Part shown: piece by piece, positions 35,816 to 47,734 of the stretch
Layout of the letters: every line of letters begins with the position of its first letter
Position numbering within the stretch: position 1 is the stretch's first letter
Assembly (NCBI GenBank): GCA_022844345.1
Contig: JALHLU010000003.1
Location: forward strand, 360,502-424,501
Reading direction: 5' to 3'
Length of the DNA: 64,000 nucleotides
Source: Hyphomonadaceae bacterium
Lineage (GTDB): Bacteria; Pseudomonadota; Alphaproteobacteria; Caulobacterales; Hyphomonadaceae
Translations under genes and position numbers: made by a program
Notes under the pieces: model-generated
Seen by the model: the letters and a program-made list of their open reading frames with translations, nothing else
Database searches by the model: none
Told to the model about the DNA's origin: nothing

Positions 35816-36285
35816 AGCGCGCACGAACGCTTGGTCTTGCGGCCGGCCTTGTTCTGCTGGCCTCGCCCATGAGCGCGCAGACAACCATGCAGGCGACGCC
35901 CGATGGCGCATGGCGCTTTGCGACCGAGAAGATGGGCGCCGGCTGCTCGCTCTCCGGCGATATCCGCTTCACGCGCACGGCCGACAGGACCTACGCCTGC
36001 AAGTTCACCGCGATCTGGGCGTGTGAGCAGCGCGCGCCGCGGGCCGTCCACACCGAGCAGACCTGCGTGGCGACGCAGACGGGCGACAATGTCGTGGTCA
36101 CCAGCAAGATCGAGAAGATCAGCAAGGTTGATCCCGCAGCGATGACGCAGCAGATGAAGGACAACTACGCTGCGGACCACTTCTCCGTGAAGATCAGCCG
36201 CGCGGGCGATCGCATGGACGGGATTTTCCGCTCCTATGGCCAGGCTCCGGTGGTCTTCCGCAAACATGAAGACCTGATCTCGTGA
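35812..36285 (+). CDS. Exported four-Cys protein X3 of the nad operon
   Basis: 157 residues, signal peptide ending near SAQ23, then PDGAWRFATEKM. Cys 45, 63, 71 and 85 match the set in X1 and X2; the tail is VFRKHEDLIS. It is coupled to X2 by a 4-nt overlap and precedes nadB by 13 nt. Like its paralogues it has no catalytic motif I recognise, and its function is unknown. Confidence 0.75.
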   Translation: MKRARTLGLAAGLVLLASPMSAQTTMQATPDGAWRFATEKMGAGCSLSGDIRFTRTADRTYACKFTAIWACEQRAPRAVHTEQTCVATQTGDNVVVTSKIEKISKVDPAAMTQQMKDNYAADHFSVKISRAGDRMDGIFRSYGQAPVVFRKHEDLIS

Positions 36286-36298
36286 TGGGCTGCGCAAA

Positions 36299-37834
36299 GT
36301 GACATCCCAACGCGATATCCTGATTGTCGGCGCGGGGCTCGCCGGACTCTTTCTCGCGCTCAAGCTCGCGCCGCGCCGATGCACGGTGATCGCGCTGGCG
36401 CCGCTGGGCCAGGCAGCAGCCTCCGCCTGGGCGCAGGGCGGGCTGGCGGCTGCGCTCTCTCCGCAGGACAAGCCCTCGCTGCATGCGGCAGACACGGTCG
36501 CGGCTGGCGCCGGCATCGTCGATCCGGTGGTCGCGCGGCTGATTGCCGAAGACGGCCCTGCCCGGGTGCGCGACCTGCTCGAATTGGGCGTGCCGTTCGA
36601 CCGCACATCGGATGGCGAGCTGGCTCTCTCCCTGGAAGCGGCTCACTCGCGCGCGCGCGTAGCGCGGGTGTCCGGCGACCTTGCAGGCAAGGCCATCATG
36701 GAGGCGCTGACCTATGCCGTGGCGGCGTCTGCGCACATCGAGGTTGTCGAGCGCATGCGGGCGCTTGCCCTTCTGCAGGATGCAAATGGCCGCATCGGCG
36801 GCGTCCTGGCGCAGGATTTTTCCGGCGCGCTGGTGGAGCTTCGGGCCCGCGAGACCATGTTGTGCGCGGGCGGTTCAGGCGGGCTCTATGCAATCACAAC
36901 CAATCCGAAATCATCACAGGGCGATGCCTTCGCCATGGCGTACGACGCAGGCGCACTGATCTCCGATCCCGAGTTCGTGCAGTTCCACCCGACCGCAATC
37001 GACATCGGACGCGACCCAGCGCCGCTCGCCACAGAGGCGCTACGCGGCGACGGCGCGCATCTGGTCGACAAGGCCGGCCGCGCTTTCATGGCGGATTATC
37101 ACCGGCTCGGCGATCTCGCCCCGCGCGATGAGGTGGCGCGCGCGATCCATTCGGAACGGCAAGCAGGGCGCGGCGCCTTCCTCGACTGCACCAGGGCCGT
37201 TGGCGCGCATTTCCCTGACCACTTCCCGACCGTGTTCGAAGCCTGCCGCTCCGCCGGCATCGACCCGCGGACCATGCCCATCCCGGTTGCCCCCGCGATG
37301 CATTATCACATGGGCGGCGTGGTGACGGACCTGTGGGGGCGCACGTCGCTCGAAGGGCTGTCGGCCTGTGGCGAGAGCGCATCGACCGGCGCACATGGCG
37401 CCAACAGGCTGGCGTCCAACTCGCTGCTGGAAGCCGTCGTGTTCGCCGAACGCGCGGCGCGGCGGCTGAAGGGCACGGACCTCAAGGAAGCAACCGGCGC
37501 TCGCGCCGAAGCGCCGCCCGAAATGAATCAGCTCTCCATGATCGAGCTGCGCAAGCGCATGCACGGCCAGGTAGGGGTCGTGCGCGAGGCTGTGGGCCTT
37601 GCCGCAACGCTGGACTGGATCGACGCTGCAACCGGCAATGTCGGCCGCGCCCGGGCGCTGGTGGCGGCCGGGCTGATCACGGCGGGCGCGCTGGCGCGGC
37701 AGGAAAGCCGGGGCGGCCATTATCGCAGCGACTTCCCGCACACCGCAGCCCCCCACCGCACCTTCATCCGCAAGGGCGCCGACGGCGCGCCGCATATCCA
37801 GCATTCCGCCATCGCGGAAGGAGACGCAGCTTGA
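36299..37834 (+). CDS. nadB: L-aspartate oxidase
   Basis: FAD enzyme of 511 residues oxidising L-aspartate to iminoaspartate, the substrate of NadA. FAD-binding GAGLAGLFLALKL at the N-terminus, the SAWAQGGLAAAL flavin loop, HPTAID and MHYHMGGV of the active site, and CGESASTGAHGANRLASNSL near the C-terminus are all present. The start is GTG 36299, 13 nt after X3. The C-terminal helical domain is complete. Its end overlaps nadC. Confidence 0.95.
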   Translation: MTSQRDILIVGAGLAGLFLALKLAPRRCTVIALAPLGQAAASAWAQGGLAAALSPQDKPSLHAADTVAAGAGIVDPVVARLIAEDGPARVRDLLELGVPFDRTSDGELALSLEAAHSRARVARVSGDLAGKAIMEALTYAVAASAHIEVVERMRALALLQDANGRIGGVLAQDFSGALVELRARETMLCAGGSGGLYAITTNPKSSQGDAFAMAYDAGALISDPEFVQFHPTAIDIGRDPAPLATEALRGDGAHLVDKAGRAFMADYHRLGDLAPRDEVARAIHSERQAGRGAFLDCTRAVGAHFPDHFPTVFEACRSAGIDPRTMPIPVAPAMHYHMGGVVTDLWGRTSLEGLSACGESASTGAHGANRLASNSLLEAVVFAERAARRLKGTDLKEATGARAEAPPEMNQLSMIELRKRMHGQVGVVREAVGLAATLDWIDAATGNVGRARALVAAGLITAGALARQESRGGHYRSDFPHTAAPHRTFIRKGADGAPHIQHSAIAEGDAA

Positions 37835-38694
37835 GCGACAGACTACCGATACCATTCCTGCCCGACGTGATCATCGAGCCGCTCGTGCGCCTTGCGCTGA
37901 GCGAAGACCTCGGCCGTGGCGGAGACATCACCACCGATGCGGTGATCCCGGCCTCGGCGCGGACGATTGCGATTCTGGGCGCGCGCGAAGGCGGCATCGC
38001 GGCAGGATACGATGCAGCCCGCCTGGCGCTGCGCCTGATCGACCCCGAGGCGAAGTGGACCACGCTGACCGAAGAAGGCGTGCGCTTCGAGAAGGGCGCC
38101 AGGCTCGCGCGTATCGAGGGTACCGCACGCAGCGTCCTGATGGCTGAGCGCGTCATGCTGAACTTCATCGGCCCGCTGTCGGGCGTGGCGACGCTCACCG
38201 CAAGGTTCGTCGCCGAGACCGCGGGCACGAACGCGCGCATCACCTGCACACGCAAGACGACGCCGGGTTTCCGCGCGCTTGAGAAGCGGGCCGTGCGCCT
38301 GGGAGGCGGCGTCAATCACCGGCTGGGGCTGGATGACGCGATCCTGATCAAGGACAACCACATCGTGGCCGCCGGCGGCGTCGCGGCGGCGATGAAGCGC
38401 GCGCGCGCGGCTCTTGGCCACCTGCGCGCGATCGAGATCGAAGTCGACAGCATCGCGCAAATCAGCCACGCCCTGCCCTTTGCGCCCGACGCAATCCTGC
38501 TCGACAACATGAGCACGGCGCAGCTCACCAACGCCGTGGCGTTGATCGCAGGCAGAGCCAAGACGGAAGCGTCAGGCGGCGTCCGTCTCGAGACGGTGAA
38601 GGCCATTGCAGCGACGGGCGTCGACTTCATCTCCGCCGGCGCACTAACGCATTCGGCGGTGAACCTGGATGTCGGCCTGGATTTTCAGGACTAA
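37831..38694 (+). CDS. nadC: Nicotinate-nucleotide pyrophosphorylase (quinolinate phosphoribosyltransferase)
   Basis: Converts quinolinate and PRPP to nicotinate mononucleotide, completing the de novo branch encoded by this operon. Seen in the 287-residue protein: ALSEDLGRGGDITTDAVIPA, the TRKTTPGFRALEKRAVRLGG substrate site, DAILIKDNH and the closing ISAGALTHS barrel strand. The start is TTG 37831, overlapping the nadB stop and preceded by GGAAGGAGA at good spacing; it is the only start that preserves the N-terminal domain without reading back into nadB. Confidence 0.95.
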   Translation: MSDRLPIPFLPDVIIEPLVRLALSEDLGRGGDITTDAVIPASARTIAILGAREGGIAAGYDAARLALRLIDPEAKWTTLTEEGVRFEKGARLARIEGTARSVLMAERVMLNFIGPLSGVATLTARFVAETAGTNARITCTRKTTPGFRALEKRAVRLGGGVNHRLGLDDAILIKDNHIVAAGGVAAAMKRARAALGHLRAIEIEVDSIAQISHALPFAPDAILLDNMSTAQLTNAVALIAGRAKTEASGGVRLETVKAIAATGVDFISAGALTHSAVNLDVGLDFQD

Positions 38695-38697
38695 CGG

Positions 38698-39795
38698 TTA
38701 AAGCGCCGAGCCGTTGGACTCGGCCGCCGGGACCGGCGCGATGATGGCGGCGTCGACCTGATCCACGGAAACCAGGAGCGAGGACGCCAGCGCAGCAGCG
38801 GGATCGAGCGGAGCCGCTTCAAGCAGATCGGCTCCAACGATATCGAGCCCGTCGGTCAGGATCATCGGATCAAGCGCGCGGTTCTCCGCGTCCTGTGCCG
38901 CGAGCGCCAGGCGGGCTGCGCCCCACTCCTTCGACGTTTTCGGGAAACGATAGAAGATGTGCGTGCCGATGACGCCTGTCTCGACCAGACCGGCTGCCCA
39001 GTACGGGTTCACATAGTCGGTGTGATAGTGAGTGGCCTTGTTGGTGACCGGCGTGTTCAGGCCGAGCAGCACGTGCAGGGCGACGTCACGGGCGCGATCC
39101 CACGCCTCGCCGCGCGGCCGGGCAATACGGGATCCGTCACAGGTGAAGGTGAACTGGCAGCCCGTCTCGCGGTACTGACCCTGGAACACCACGCCGCAGA
39201 CGGTCTTCGGATAATGCGGGTTGGCGACCCGGTTCATCACGACTTCAGCAACGGCAATCTGGCCGAGCGTGTCTTCCGAGCGGGCTTCATAGTAGATGGC
39301 TTCCGACAGGCAATCGAGCTCGGCATCGTCGCCGCCGTGCAGGCCAAGGTCATCGATCGTGAAGTCGACCAGGCCGCGAAGCGAGGCGCTGTCACGGGCG
39401 CGCAGGGTCAGACCGCCAGCCACCGGCGCCGCAGCGGCCCCGCCGACATAGGATGCGGTATGGACCAGCGCGTCGGGATTGGCGCTGTTGGAGAAATAGC
39501 CCAGCTGGACGCCGCTTGTCGTGGCGTCGGCGTAGCGTTCTTCCTCGATCAGGGATTCGGCGAGCACGGCCGCATTCGTGATGTAGGTTTCCTGGGCCTT
39601 CTGTACGCCGAAGCGCTGGGCCACCAGCGGGCCGCCGAAGGCAAACACAGCTGCGCACGCGCCGACAGTCAGCGCACGTTGCCGGGCTTCGCGCTTGTCA
39701 GCGTCCGACATGGTCTCCCACCACCTGGCAACGGCCGTAATCGCCGTCTTCAAGTGGTGAAGGATAGGACCGATTGCTTTCGGGAGGTTTAACAC
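38698..39795 (-). CDS. SleB-type cell wall hydrolase
   Basis: A 365-residue protein with a membrane helix around 37-55 and a periplasmic Hydrolase_2 (SleB/CwlJ) domain from about 155: CLSEAIYYEARSE with the catalytic Glu, VVMNRVANPHYPKTVCGVVF and QFTFTCDG. It probably cleaves peptidoglycan as a lytic transglycosylase. The start is GTG 39795 with AGAGGA at 8 nt; ATG 39711 (MSDADKREARQ) is an alternative. It converges with nadC, with 3 nt between stops. About 90 residues after the domain are Ala-rich and of unknown role. Confidence 0.85.
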   Translation of the reverse strand: MLNLPKAIGPILHHLKTAITAVARWWETMSDADKREARQRALTVGACAAVFAFGGPLVAQRFGVQKAQETYITNAAVLAESLIEEERYADATTSGVQLGYFSNSANPDALVHTASYVGGAAAAPVAGGLTLRARDSASLRGLVDFTIDDLGLHGGDDAELDCLSEAIYYEARSEDTLGQIAVAEVVMNRVANPHYPKTVCGVVFQGQYRETGCQFTFTCDGSRIARPRGEAWDRARDVALHVLLGLNTPVTNKATHYHTDYVNPYWAAGLVETGVIGTHIFYRFPKTSKEWGAARLALAAQDAENRALDPMILTDGLDIVGADLLEAAPLDPAAALASSLLVSVDQVDAAIIAPVPAAESNGSAL

Positions 39796-40237
39796 CCCTG
39801 CGTCCTCTTAACCTTCGTAAACCGACAATTCGGCACGGACGCTCGCGCGCGCCCGATAGACACTCCAAACCAACACACCCGTCGCTGTTCTGTTATTCAG
39901 GCTTTGCGACGTCAGCCGCCCTATAGGGCCAAGTGGTGCCGGGCAAGTCCAAGTCCAGCTTGACAATCCCCGCGCAAATCCCGCGCCAGGGACAGCGCGG
40001 TCGATTCCGGATCACCTGTCAGGCGAGCCGTTAACTTTTGGCGTTTACGAATTGGCCCTCTTTTCAATGCCGTTAGGCTAGCCCGACCGGGGGAGATAGG
40101 CCGCGGAGGCGTTTGGGCAACACCGGCCAGAGAATCCCCATGACACCGATTTGAGCCGGCATACGAGCAGTGACGCTAGGGAAAGTGCCTTTTGTGGATA
40201 TCCTGGCCAGCCAGGGCGGCGCGTACTCGCCGCCGGA
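39796..40237. other. 442-nt gap without a gene
   Basis: Between the DUF839 stop and the wall hydrolase start I see no credible coding frame. It holds a perfect 12-bp palindrome GCCCTATAGGGC (39918-39929), an isolated TTGACA at 39960 on the plus strand with no -10 partner, and two GTTAAC/GTTTAC-type words near 40031-40048. The promoter of the wall hydrolase must lie in the last 150 nt before its start but I cannot pick it out. Confidence 0.4.
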
Positions 40238-41683
40238 TCAGGCCAGCTTGGCGGCCTGCGTGCGCAGCACATCCCAAGCACCAGTGATGGCAACCGTGAT
40301 CCCTGGGCGCTGGATGTTGACGAACAGGGTCGCGCCATCCGGCGAGAAGCATGCGCCGCAAAGTTCGGATTTCTCCGGGCCGGCGCTGCGGGCAAGGTTG
40401 TAGATCAGACCGTCCGGCGTGATGGCGCGCACATAATTGTCGCCGCTCCCATCCTCGCAAACGATCAGCTCGCCGCGCGGGCTGGCGACGATGTTGTCGC
40501 ACTTCTCGAACTCCTGCTCCCCCGTGCTCTCGACAAACAGCTCGACATGCCCAGGCGCGTCCGCTTCGCGCGAGGTTCCCTCATGCTGGCTGGGCACATA
40601 GCGCCAGATCTGGCCGATCCGCGCGGCCCCGCCGGAGGTGCAGGCGAAGTAGACCGCCGGGCCGCCCGCCTCCAGCGCGAAAGCCAGACCCTCGCCACGC
40701 GCAAAGATCGCAGCGCCAGCCTTGCGGCCCCGCATGCGCAGGTCGCCATCCGGCGCCTCAACGTCGGTCATGTCGATCCAGCGCACGGCGTAGCGGCGGC
40801 TCTGCACCATGCGGAGCGCCGGATCGCCGCCGTCTTCCTGCGACCAGTTGCGTGTGTCTGCGCCGGCCTGTTCGACGAGCGCGAGCGCCTGCAGCCGGCC
40901 GCCCTTCCCCAGCTCGCCGCGCGAGGCCGGCAGGAAGCGATAGAATAGCGAGTCACCCGTGTCCTCGGTCAGGTAGACGATGCCCGTCGCCGGATCGACC
41001 GCGGCAGCTTCATGATCGAACCGTCCCATCGACTTGAGCGGCACCGGAGCAACCGGACCCGTGGCGGCGGAAGGCACCTCGAAGACGAAGCCATGGGACT
41101 TGCTGGCGTTCTCGCCCGCGACGGTGTCGTTTTCCTCGCACGACAGCCACGAACCCCAGGGCGTCGGACCGCCGGCACAGTTCACCGCCGTGCCCGCCAG
41201 CGAAAGATGCGAGCGCTCCACCTGCCGGGTCTTGAGATTGACCAGCGCAGTCGTGGTTCCGCCGGCGAATGGCCTGCCGTTGGGCGCGATGTCATAGATG
41301 CGATCGCGCGCAATGCGGGAGACGCGAGACAGGTCCGCCCCGAAAGCCGAGACGGGCGATGTCGCCCCAAGCTCGTGATTTCGCACCAGAAGGCAGCGGT
41401 CCGCGTCGCCCTCGACCGGGAAGGCGGCCATGCCGTCATGCGCGCCGGGCTCCAGCAGCCCATCGCTCATCTCCTGCCCCACGCGCGAAAGCACGACATA
41501 GGAAAGACCCGGCGCCACATCGAGCAGGCCCGCCGGATCGGCAGTCAGGGCAAGACCCGAGACACGCTGCGACACAGGCGGCCGGGCGCCGCCGGGTGTC
41601 GCGCATCCGATGAGCTGGAGCGCGGGCGCGGCAAGCGCCACGCTGGCGGCGGACCGGATGAGATGGCGGCGCGAAAGAAGCAT
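40238..41683 (-). CDS. Tat-exported DUF839 (PhoX-like) protein
   Basis: A 481-residue protein with a twin-arginine signal (SRRHLIRS) whose hydrophobic stretch ends LQLIGC, so it may also be lipidated. The body matches DUF839, the PhoX family of beta-propeller alkaline phosphatases: CLLVRNHELG, NCAGGPTPWGSWLSCEEN, GRFDHEAAAVDP and IVYLTEDTGDSLFYRFLP. PhoX binds iron and calcium via Cys and Glu residues like those in SCEEN. Phosphatase activity is plausible but many DUF839 members are untested. Confidence 0.85.
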   Translation of the reverse strand: MLLSRRHLIRSAASVALAAPALQLIGCATPGGARPPVSQRVSGLALTADPAGLLDVAPGLSYVVLSRVGQEMSDGLLEPGAHDGMAAFPVEGDADRCLLVRNHELGATSPVSAFGADLSRVSRIARDRIYDIAPNGRPFAGGTTTALVNLKTRQVERSHLSLAGTAVNCAGGPTPWGSWLSCEENDTVAGENASKSHGFVFEVPSAATGPVAPVPLKSMGRFDHEAAAVDPATGIVYLTEDTGDSLFYRFLPASRGELGKGGRLQALALVEQAGADTRNWSQEDGGDPALRMVQSRRYAVRWIDMTDVEAPDGDLRMRGRKAGAAIFARGEGLAFALEAGGPAVYFACTSGGAARIGQIWRYVPSQHEGTSREADAPGHVELFVESTGEQEFEKCDNIVASPRGELIVCEDGSGDNYVRAITPDGLIYNLARSAGPEKSELCGACFSPDGATLFVNIQRPGITVAITGAWDVLRTQAAKLA

Positions 41684-41775
41684 GCTGGCCTCGCTGCTGT
41701 TCTGTCGCGATCTACCGCAGATCGCTCGTTCAATCGCGTGAAGGTTTTATGGCGGCAGACATGCCACACGACAGC

Positions 41776-42282
41776 CTACAGTGTGTAGTCGATGGCCGTC
41801 ATGGAGAGACGATATCGGCGGCCCGCCTCCCGCCCCTGATCAAAATCGGCGACGATCTCCCAGACGATCACCTCGTAGTCGCCAGATCCAAGATAACCGG
41901 CGCCGGCAAGCACGCGATAAGGCTCGCTCGGATCGTGGACCAGCAGATCCTGCCGCTCCCACCCGGCGAAGCAGGGCGCAATGGCGGCGGCCTTCTCGGC
42001 ATAGGCGGCCACCACGTCCGCCTCAGCGTCGAACTCCCACACGCAGGAATGCCGGGGCTCGAAATACTGGTCGATGAGACAGTCTTCGGCGCCGAACAGT
42101 GTGGCGTTGCTTTCATAAAGCTCGTCTTCCGCCTCGTCAGTCGCGAACGCGCCCTTGATGCCATCGAAGCGATAGACGCCAGACGTGTTGATCCGCGCGA
42201 CTTCCTCGCAGGGTGTCTGGGCATTCGCGAATGGCGTGAGCACAAGGCCGGCTATCGTCAAAACGGCGGCAATTGATTTCAT
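41776..42282 (-). CDS. Exported protein, unknown
   Basis: 168 residues with a Sec signal peptide (cleavage after ANA, near residue 21) and a mature acidic domain with four Cys (TPCEEV, EDCLID, HSCVWEF, APCFAG). Start ATG 42282 is the natural one; the frame runs 11 codons further but without a signal-peptide logic. No family recognised. It stands alone between the DUF839 gene and ppdK on the same strand. Confidence 0.65.
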   Translation of the reverse strand: MKSIAAVLTIAGLVLTPFANAQTPCEEVARINTSGVYRFDGIKGAFATDEAEDELYESNATLFGAEDCLIDQYFEPRHSCVWEFDAEADVVAAYAEKAAAIAPCFAGWERQDLLVHDPSEPYRVLAGAGYLGSGDYEVIVWEIVADFDQGREAGRRYRLSMTAIDYTL

Positions 42283-42350
42283 GTCAGTCCCCACACACGC
42301 GCACCGAAGGTTCACGGCGTTGCAGGCTGCGTCAAGCGGAGAAGGCTGCT

Positions 42351-45029
<2,679 letters not shown>

Positions 45030-45063
45030 CGCAAATGTTCCTGCTTCGCTCCGCCCTCTCCCC

Positions 45064-45187
45064 GCTCATCCCGACGAAAGCCGGGATCCAGGGCCGACGG
45101 CGAACCTTGTTCTCACTTGGGGCTGCAGCCCCAATTCCGTAGGCACGTCGACACCGTTCCTGGATCCCGGCTTTCGTCGGGATGAGC
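45064..45187. repeat. Perfect 29-bp inverted repeat, glyS-ppdK gap
   Basis: Left arm 45064-45092 begins GCTCATCCCGACGAAAGCCG; right arm 45159-45187 is its exact reverse complement. The 66-nt loop contains a second palindrome GGGGCTGCAGCCCC. The GACGAAAGCCGGGATCCAGG word is of the dispersed repeat type common in alphaproteobacteria. It lies in the path from glyS to ppdK and could lower read-through. Confidence 0.75.
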
Positions 45188-45222
45188 GGCGATGGGCCGG
45201 CGCTCCCGCACAGAGAGCAACC

Positions 45223-47352
45223 CTACCCCTCCACCTTCGAAAAATCCGCCACGCGCCCGAGCGCGTCGCGGATCTGCGAGAGGATCATCAGGCGGTTTAC
45301 GCGGGTATCCTTGTCATCCGCGTTAACAGTGACCTTGTCGAAGAACGCATCCACCGGCGCGCGCAGCTTCGACAGCGCCCGCATGGCGCCCGCGAAATCT
45401 TCGGTCTCCAGAGCAGATGTAGCTTCCGGCGCCGCCTTGGCGAGAGCGGAGACAAGCGCCGCAACCTCCGGCGGATCATCCGCGAGCGCCTTGCCCTGCC
45501 CCGAATAGGACACCCCGTCCTTCTTCTCTTCAATCGCCAGAATATTCGCCGCCCGCTTGTACCCCGCGAGCAGGTTCTTGCCGTCCTCGGCGGAGAGGAA
45601 CTCGCCGAGCGCCTCAACGCGCTTCACGATGAGCACGAGATCATCCTCGCCCAGCGCGAACACGGCGTCGATCAGGTCGTGCCGTGCGCCCTGTTCGCGG
45701 AGGTGGACTTTGAGGCGATCGGCGAAGAAGGCGAGGAGGTCGCGTACTAAGTCGGATTGCGGCCCAATGCTCCGGCGGACAATCTCCCCGTCCGTTGTTC
45801 GGTCCGATATTACGATGCTTTCGGTGTTCGCATAGTGCGGCTTTGCGGCCGCATCGAGCGCCCCTGAAAGCGATAGCTTTCGCTGATTTGTCAACGCTAC
45901 TCGGATGACGCCCAACGCCGCACGACGTAGACCATAGGGATCGCCGGATCCTGTCGGCTTAATGCCATTCGCCCAAAACCCGACCAGCGTATCCAGCTTG
46001 TCCGCCAGCGCGACCGCCACGCCGACCGGATCGGCAGGCACATTGTCCCCCGGCCCCTTCGGCTTGTAGTGATCGCGCACCGCATCCGCGACAGCCTGCT
46101 TCTCGCCCTGCAGCGTCGCGTAGTACCGCCCCATGACGCCTTCAAGTTCCGCGAACTCGCCGACCATGTCGGAGACGAGATCGCACTTTGCCAGCTTCGC
46201 TGCGCGCTCGGCATCAGCCGGGTCGGCGCCGACTTTCGGGGCCAGTTCCTTCGCCAGCGCCATCACACGCTCGGCCTTGTCCTTCACCGTGCCCAGCTTC
46301 TCGTGGAACACGATATTGCCCAGCTTGTCGAAGCGCGACTCCAGCGAAACCTTCCGGTCATTGTCCCAGAAGAACCGCGCATCGTTCAGGCGCGCCGACA
46401 GCACGCGCGAATTGCCTTCCGCGATCTTCTTGCCGCCGTCCGCCGCATCCAGGTTCGCGACGACAACAAACTTCGCCGCCAACCCATCCTTCTTCGGATC
46501 GCGCACCGCGAAATACTTCTGGTGCGTGCGCATCGACAGCTTGATGACTTCGGGCGGCAGATCCAGAAACGAAGGATCCATGTCGCCCATGATGACGACC
46601 GGATACTCCGCCAGCCCGGCAACTTCCTCCAGCAGGCCGATATCGTCGACCAGCTCCAGGTTCTGCGCGGCGCACAGCTGCTTGGCATCCGTGAGGATCG
46701 TTTCCTTCCGCTCCTCACGATCAAGGATCACGCGCCCCTTGTTCTTCAGCACGTCCGAATAATCATCGAACCGGCGCACCTTGAACGGCCCGCGGCCCAT
46801 CACGCGATGGCCCTCGGTCAGGTTGTCCGACTTGATGCCCTCGATCTCGAACGGCACCACCTCGCCATCGAACGTGCAGAGAATGCGGCTGATCGGGCGC
46901 ACCCAGCGCAGATCGCCATTCCCCCACCGCATGGATTTCGGCCAGTGGAATCCCCGGATGATCTGCGGCACGAGCGCTGCGATCACATCCGCCGTCTGTC
47001 GCCCCGCCTTGCGCACGTGCGCGACGTAGACGCGACCCTTCTTGGGAACCTCGTGGACGTGCGCCCGCGAAATGTCGCTCAGGCCCGCCTTCTTGAGAAA
47101 GCCCTGGATGGCGGCGTCCGGCGCGCCCTCCTTCGGGCCGATCACGTCTTCCACCACATCCGCCGATTTCACCGGCAGCCCCTCGACCACGGCCACCAGC
47201 CGGCGCGGCCCCGAAAAGCCCTTGATCCCCTCCGGAATGAGGCCCGCCGCCGTCAGCCCGTCCATCAGCGCTTTCACAAGGTCGGCCTCGGCCTTCGCCT
47301 GCATGCGGGCCGGGATTTCCTCGGACAGGATTTCGAGCAGAAGCTGGGGCAT
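45223..47352 (-). CDS. glyS: Glycyl-tRNA synthetase beta subunit
   Basis: Large subunit of the bacterial alpha2-beta2 glycyl-tRNA synthetase; it binds tRNA and carries HD-like and DALR anticodon domains. The 709-residue protein begins [17 protein letters not shown], the family start, and shows [22 protein letters not shown] and the HTVHQKYFAV-like segment [10 protein letters not shown]. The C-terminal anticodon region contains [14 protein letters not shown] 47352 is used rather than the longer frame. Its partner glyQ is about 6.7 kb upstream instead of adjacent. Confidence 0.96.
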   Translation of the reverse strand: MPQLLLEILSEEIPARMQAKAEADLVKALMDGLTAAGLIPEGIKGFSGPRRLVAVVEGLPVKSADVVEDVIGPKEGAPDAAIQGFLKKAGLSDISRAHVHEVPKKGRVYVAHVRKAGRQTADVIAALVPQIIRGFHWPKSMRWGNGDLRWVRPISRILCTFDGEVVPFEIEGIKSDNLTEGHRVMGRGPFKVRRFDDYSDVLKNKGRVILDREERKETILTDAKQLCAAQNLELVDDIGLLEEVAGLAEYPVVIMGDMDPSFLDLPPEVIKLSMRTHQKYFAVRDPKKDGLAAKFVVVANLDAADGGKKIAEGNSRVLSARLNDARFFWDNDRKVSLESRFDKLGNIVFHEKLGTVKDKAERVMALAKELAPKVGADPADAERAAKLAKCDLVSDMVGEFAELEGVMGRYYATLQGEKQAVADAVRDHYKPKGPGDNVPADPVGVAVALADKLDTLVGFWANGIKPTGSGDPYGLRRAALGVIRVALTNQRKLSLSGALDAAAKPHYANTESIVISDRTTDGEIVRRSIGPQSDLVRDLLAFFADRLKVHLREQGARHDLIDAVFALGEDDLVLIVKRVEALGEFLSAEDGKNLLAGYKRAANILAIEEKKDGVSYSGQGKALADDPPEVAALVSALAKAAPEATSALETEDFAGAMRALSKLRAPVDAFFDKVTVNADDKDTRVNRLMILSQIRDALGRVADFSKVEG

Positions 47353-47513
47353 TTGGCCTTGTTCGCAGTCGCGGAATTCGCTGCGTGAGTGCAGCGGAAC
47401 GGGGGCGATTGCAAGGGTCGGGTTGCCAGCCAGCAGCGCTTTGGCGCGGCCCATCACCCGTCGCATACCAGTTTGGTGAGTGCTGGCGCCCGAAACGGCA
47501 AAGCATGCCGAAC

Positions 47514-47639
47514 CAGACCCCCACCTGTCCGCCCCCTAAGAACGGGGCGGGACCCTGTTGGGCGAGCTTACCCTATTTGAAGGACGGTAGTCCAAGCAGG
47601 TTCCGCCCCGTTCCTAGGGGGCGGACAGGTGGGGGTCTG
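47514..47639. repeat. 37-bp inverted repeat upstream of glyS
   Basis: Arms 47514-47550 and 47603-47639 pair over 37 bp with one mismatch; each contains CCCCACCTGTCCGCCCCC or its complement and an AACGGGGCGG or CCGCCCCGTT module. The loop is 52 nt. It occupies most of the 382-nt gap between the divergent glyS and DsbA-like genes; the rest of that gap holds no gene. Its promoter-proximal place means it could affect expression in both directions. Confidence 0.75.
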
Positions 47640-47734
47640 TTTCAACGCATACAGCCCACGCGGTTGCGCCCGTTCAGCGGAGGAGGACGCAGGACCCTCT
47701 CGCCCAACGGCCGCCCCCGCGCTAGCCTCGCACC

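Noticed and set aside
39960..39965. TTGACA as a promoter in the gap before the wall hydrolase.
   Set aside because: It faces away from the hydrolase and has no -10 element at proper spacing, and no plus-strand gene follows.
46069..47388. A 439-codon frame antisense to glyS.
   Set aside because: Same shadow effect; it contains no recognisable domain and lies wholly within glyS.
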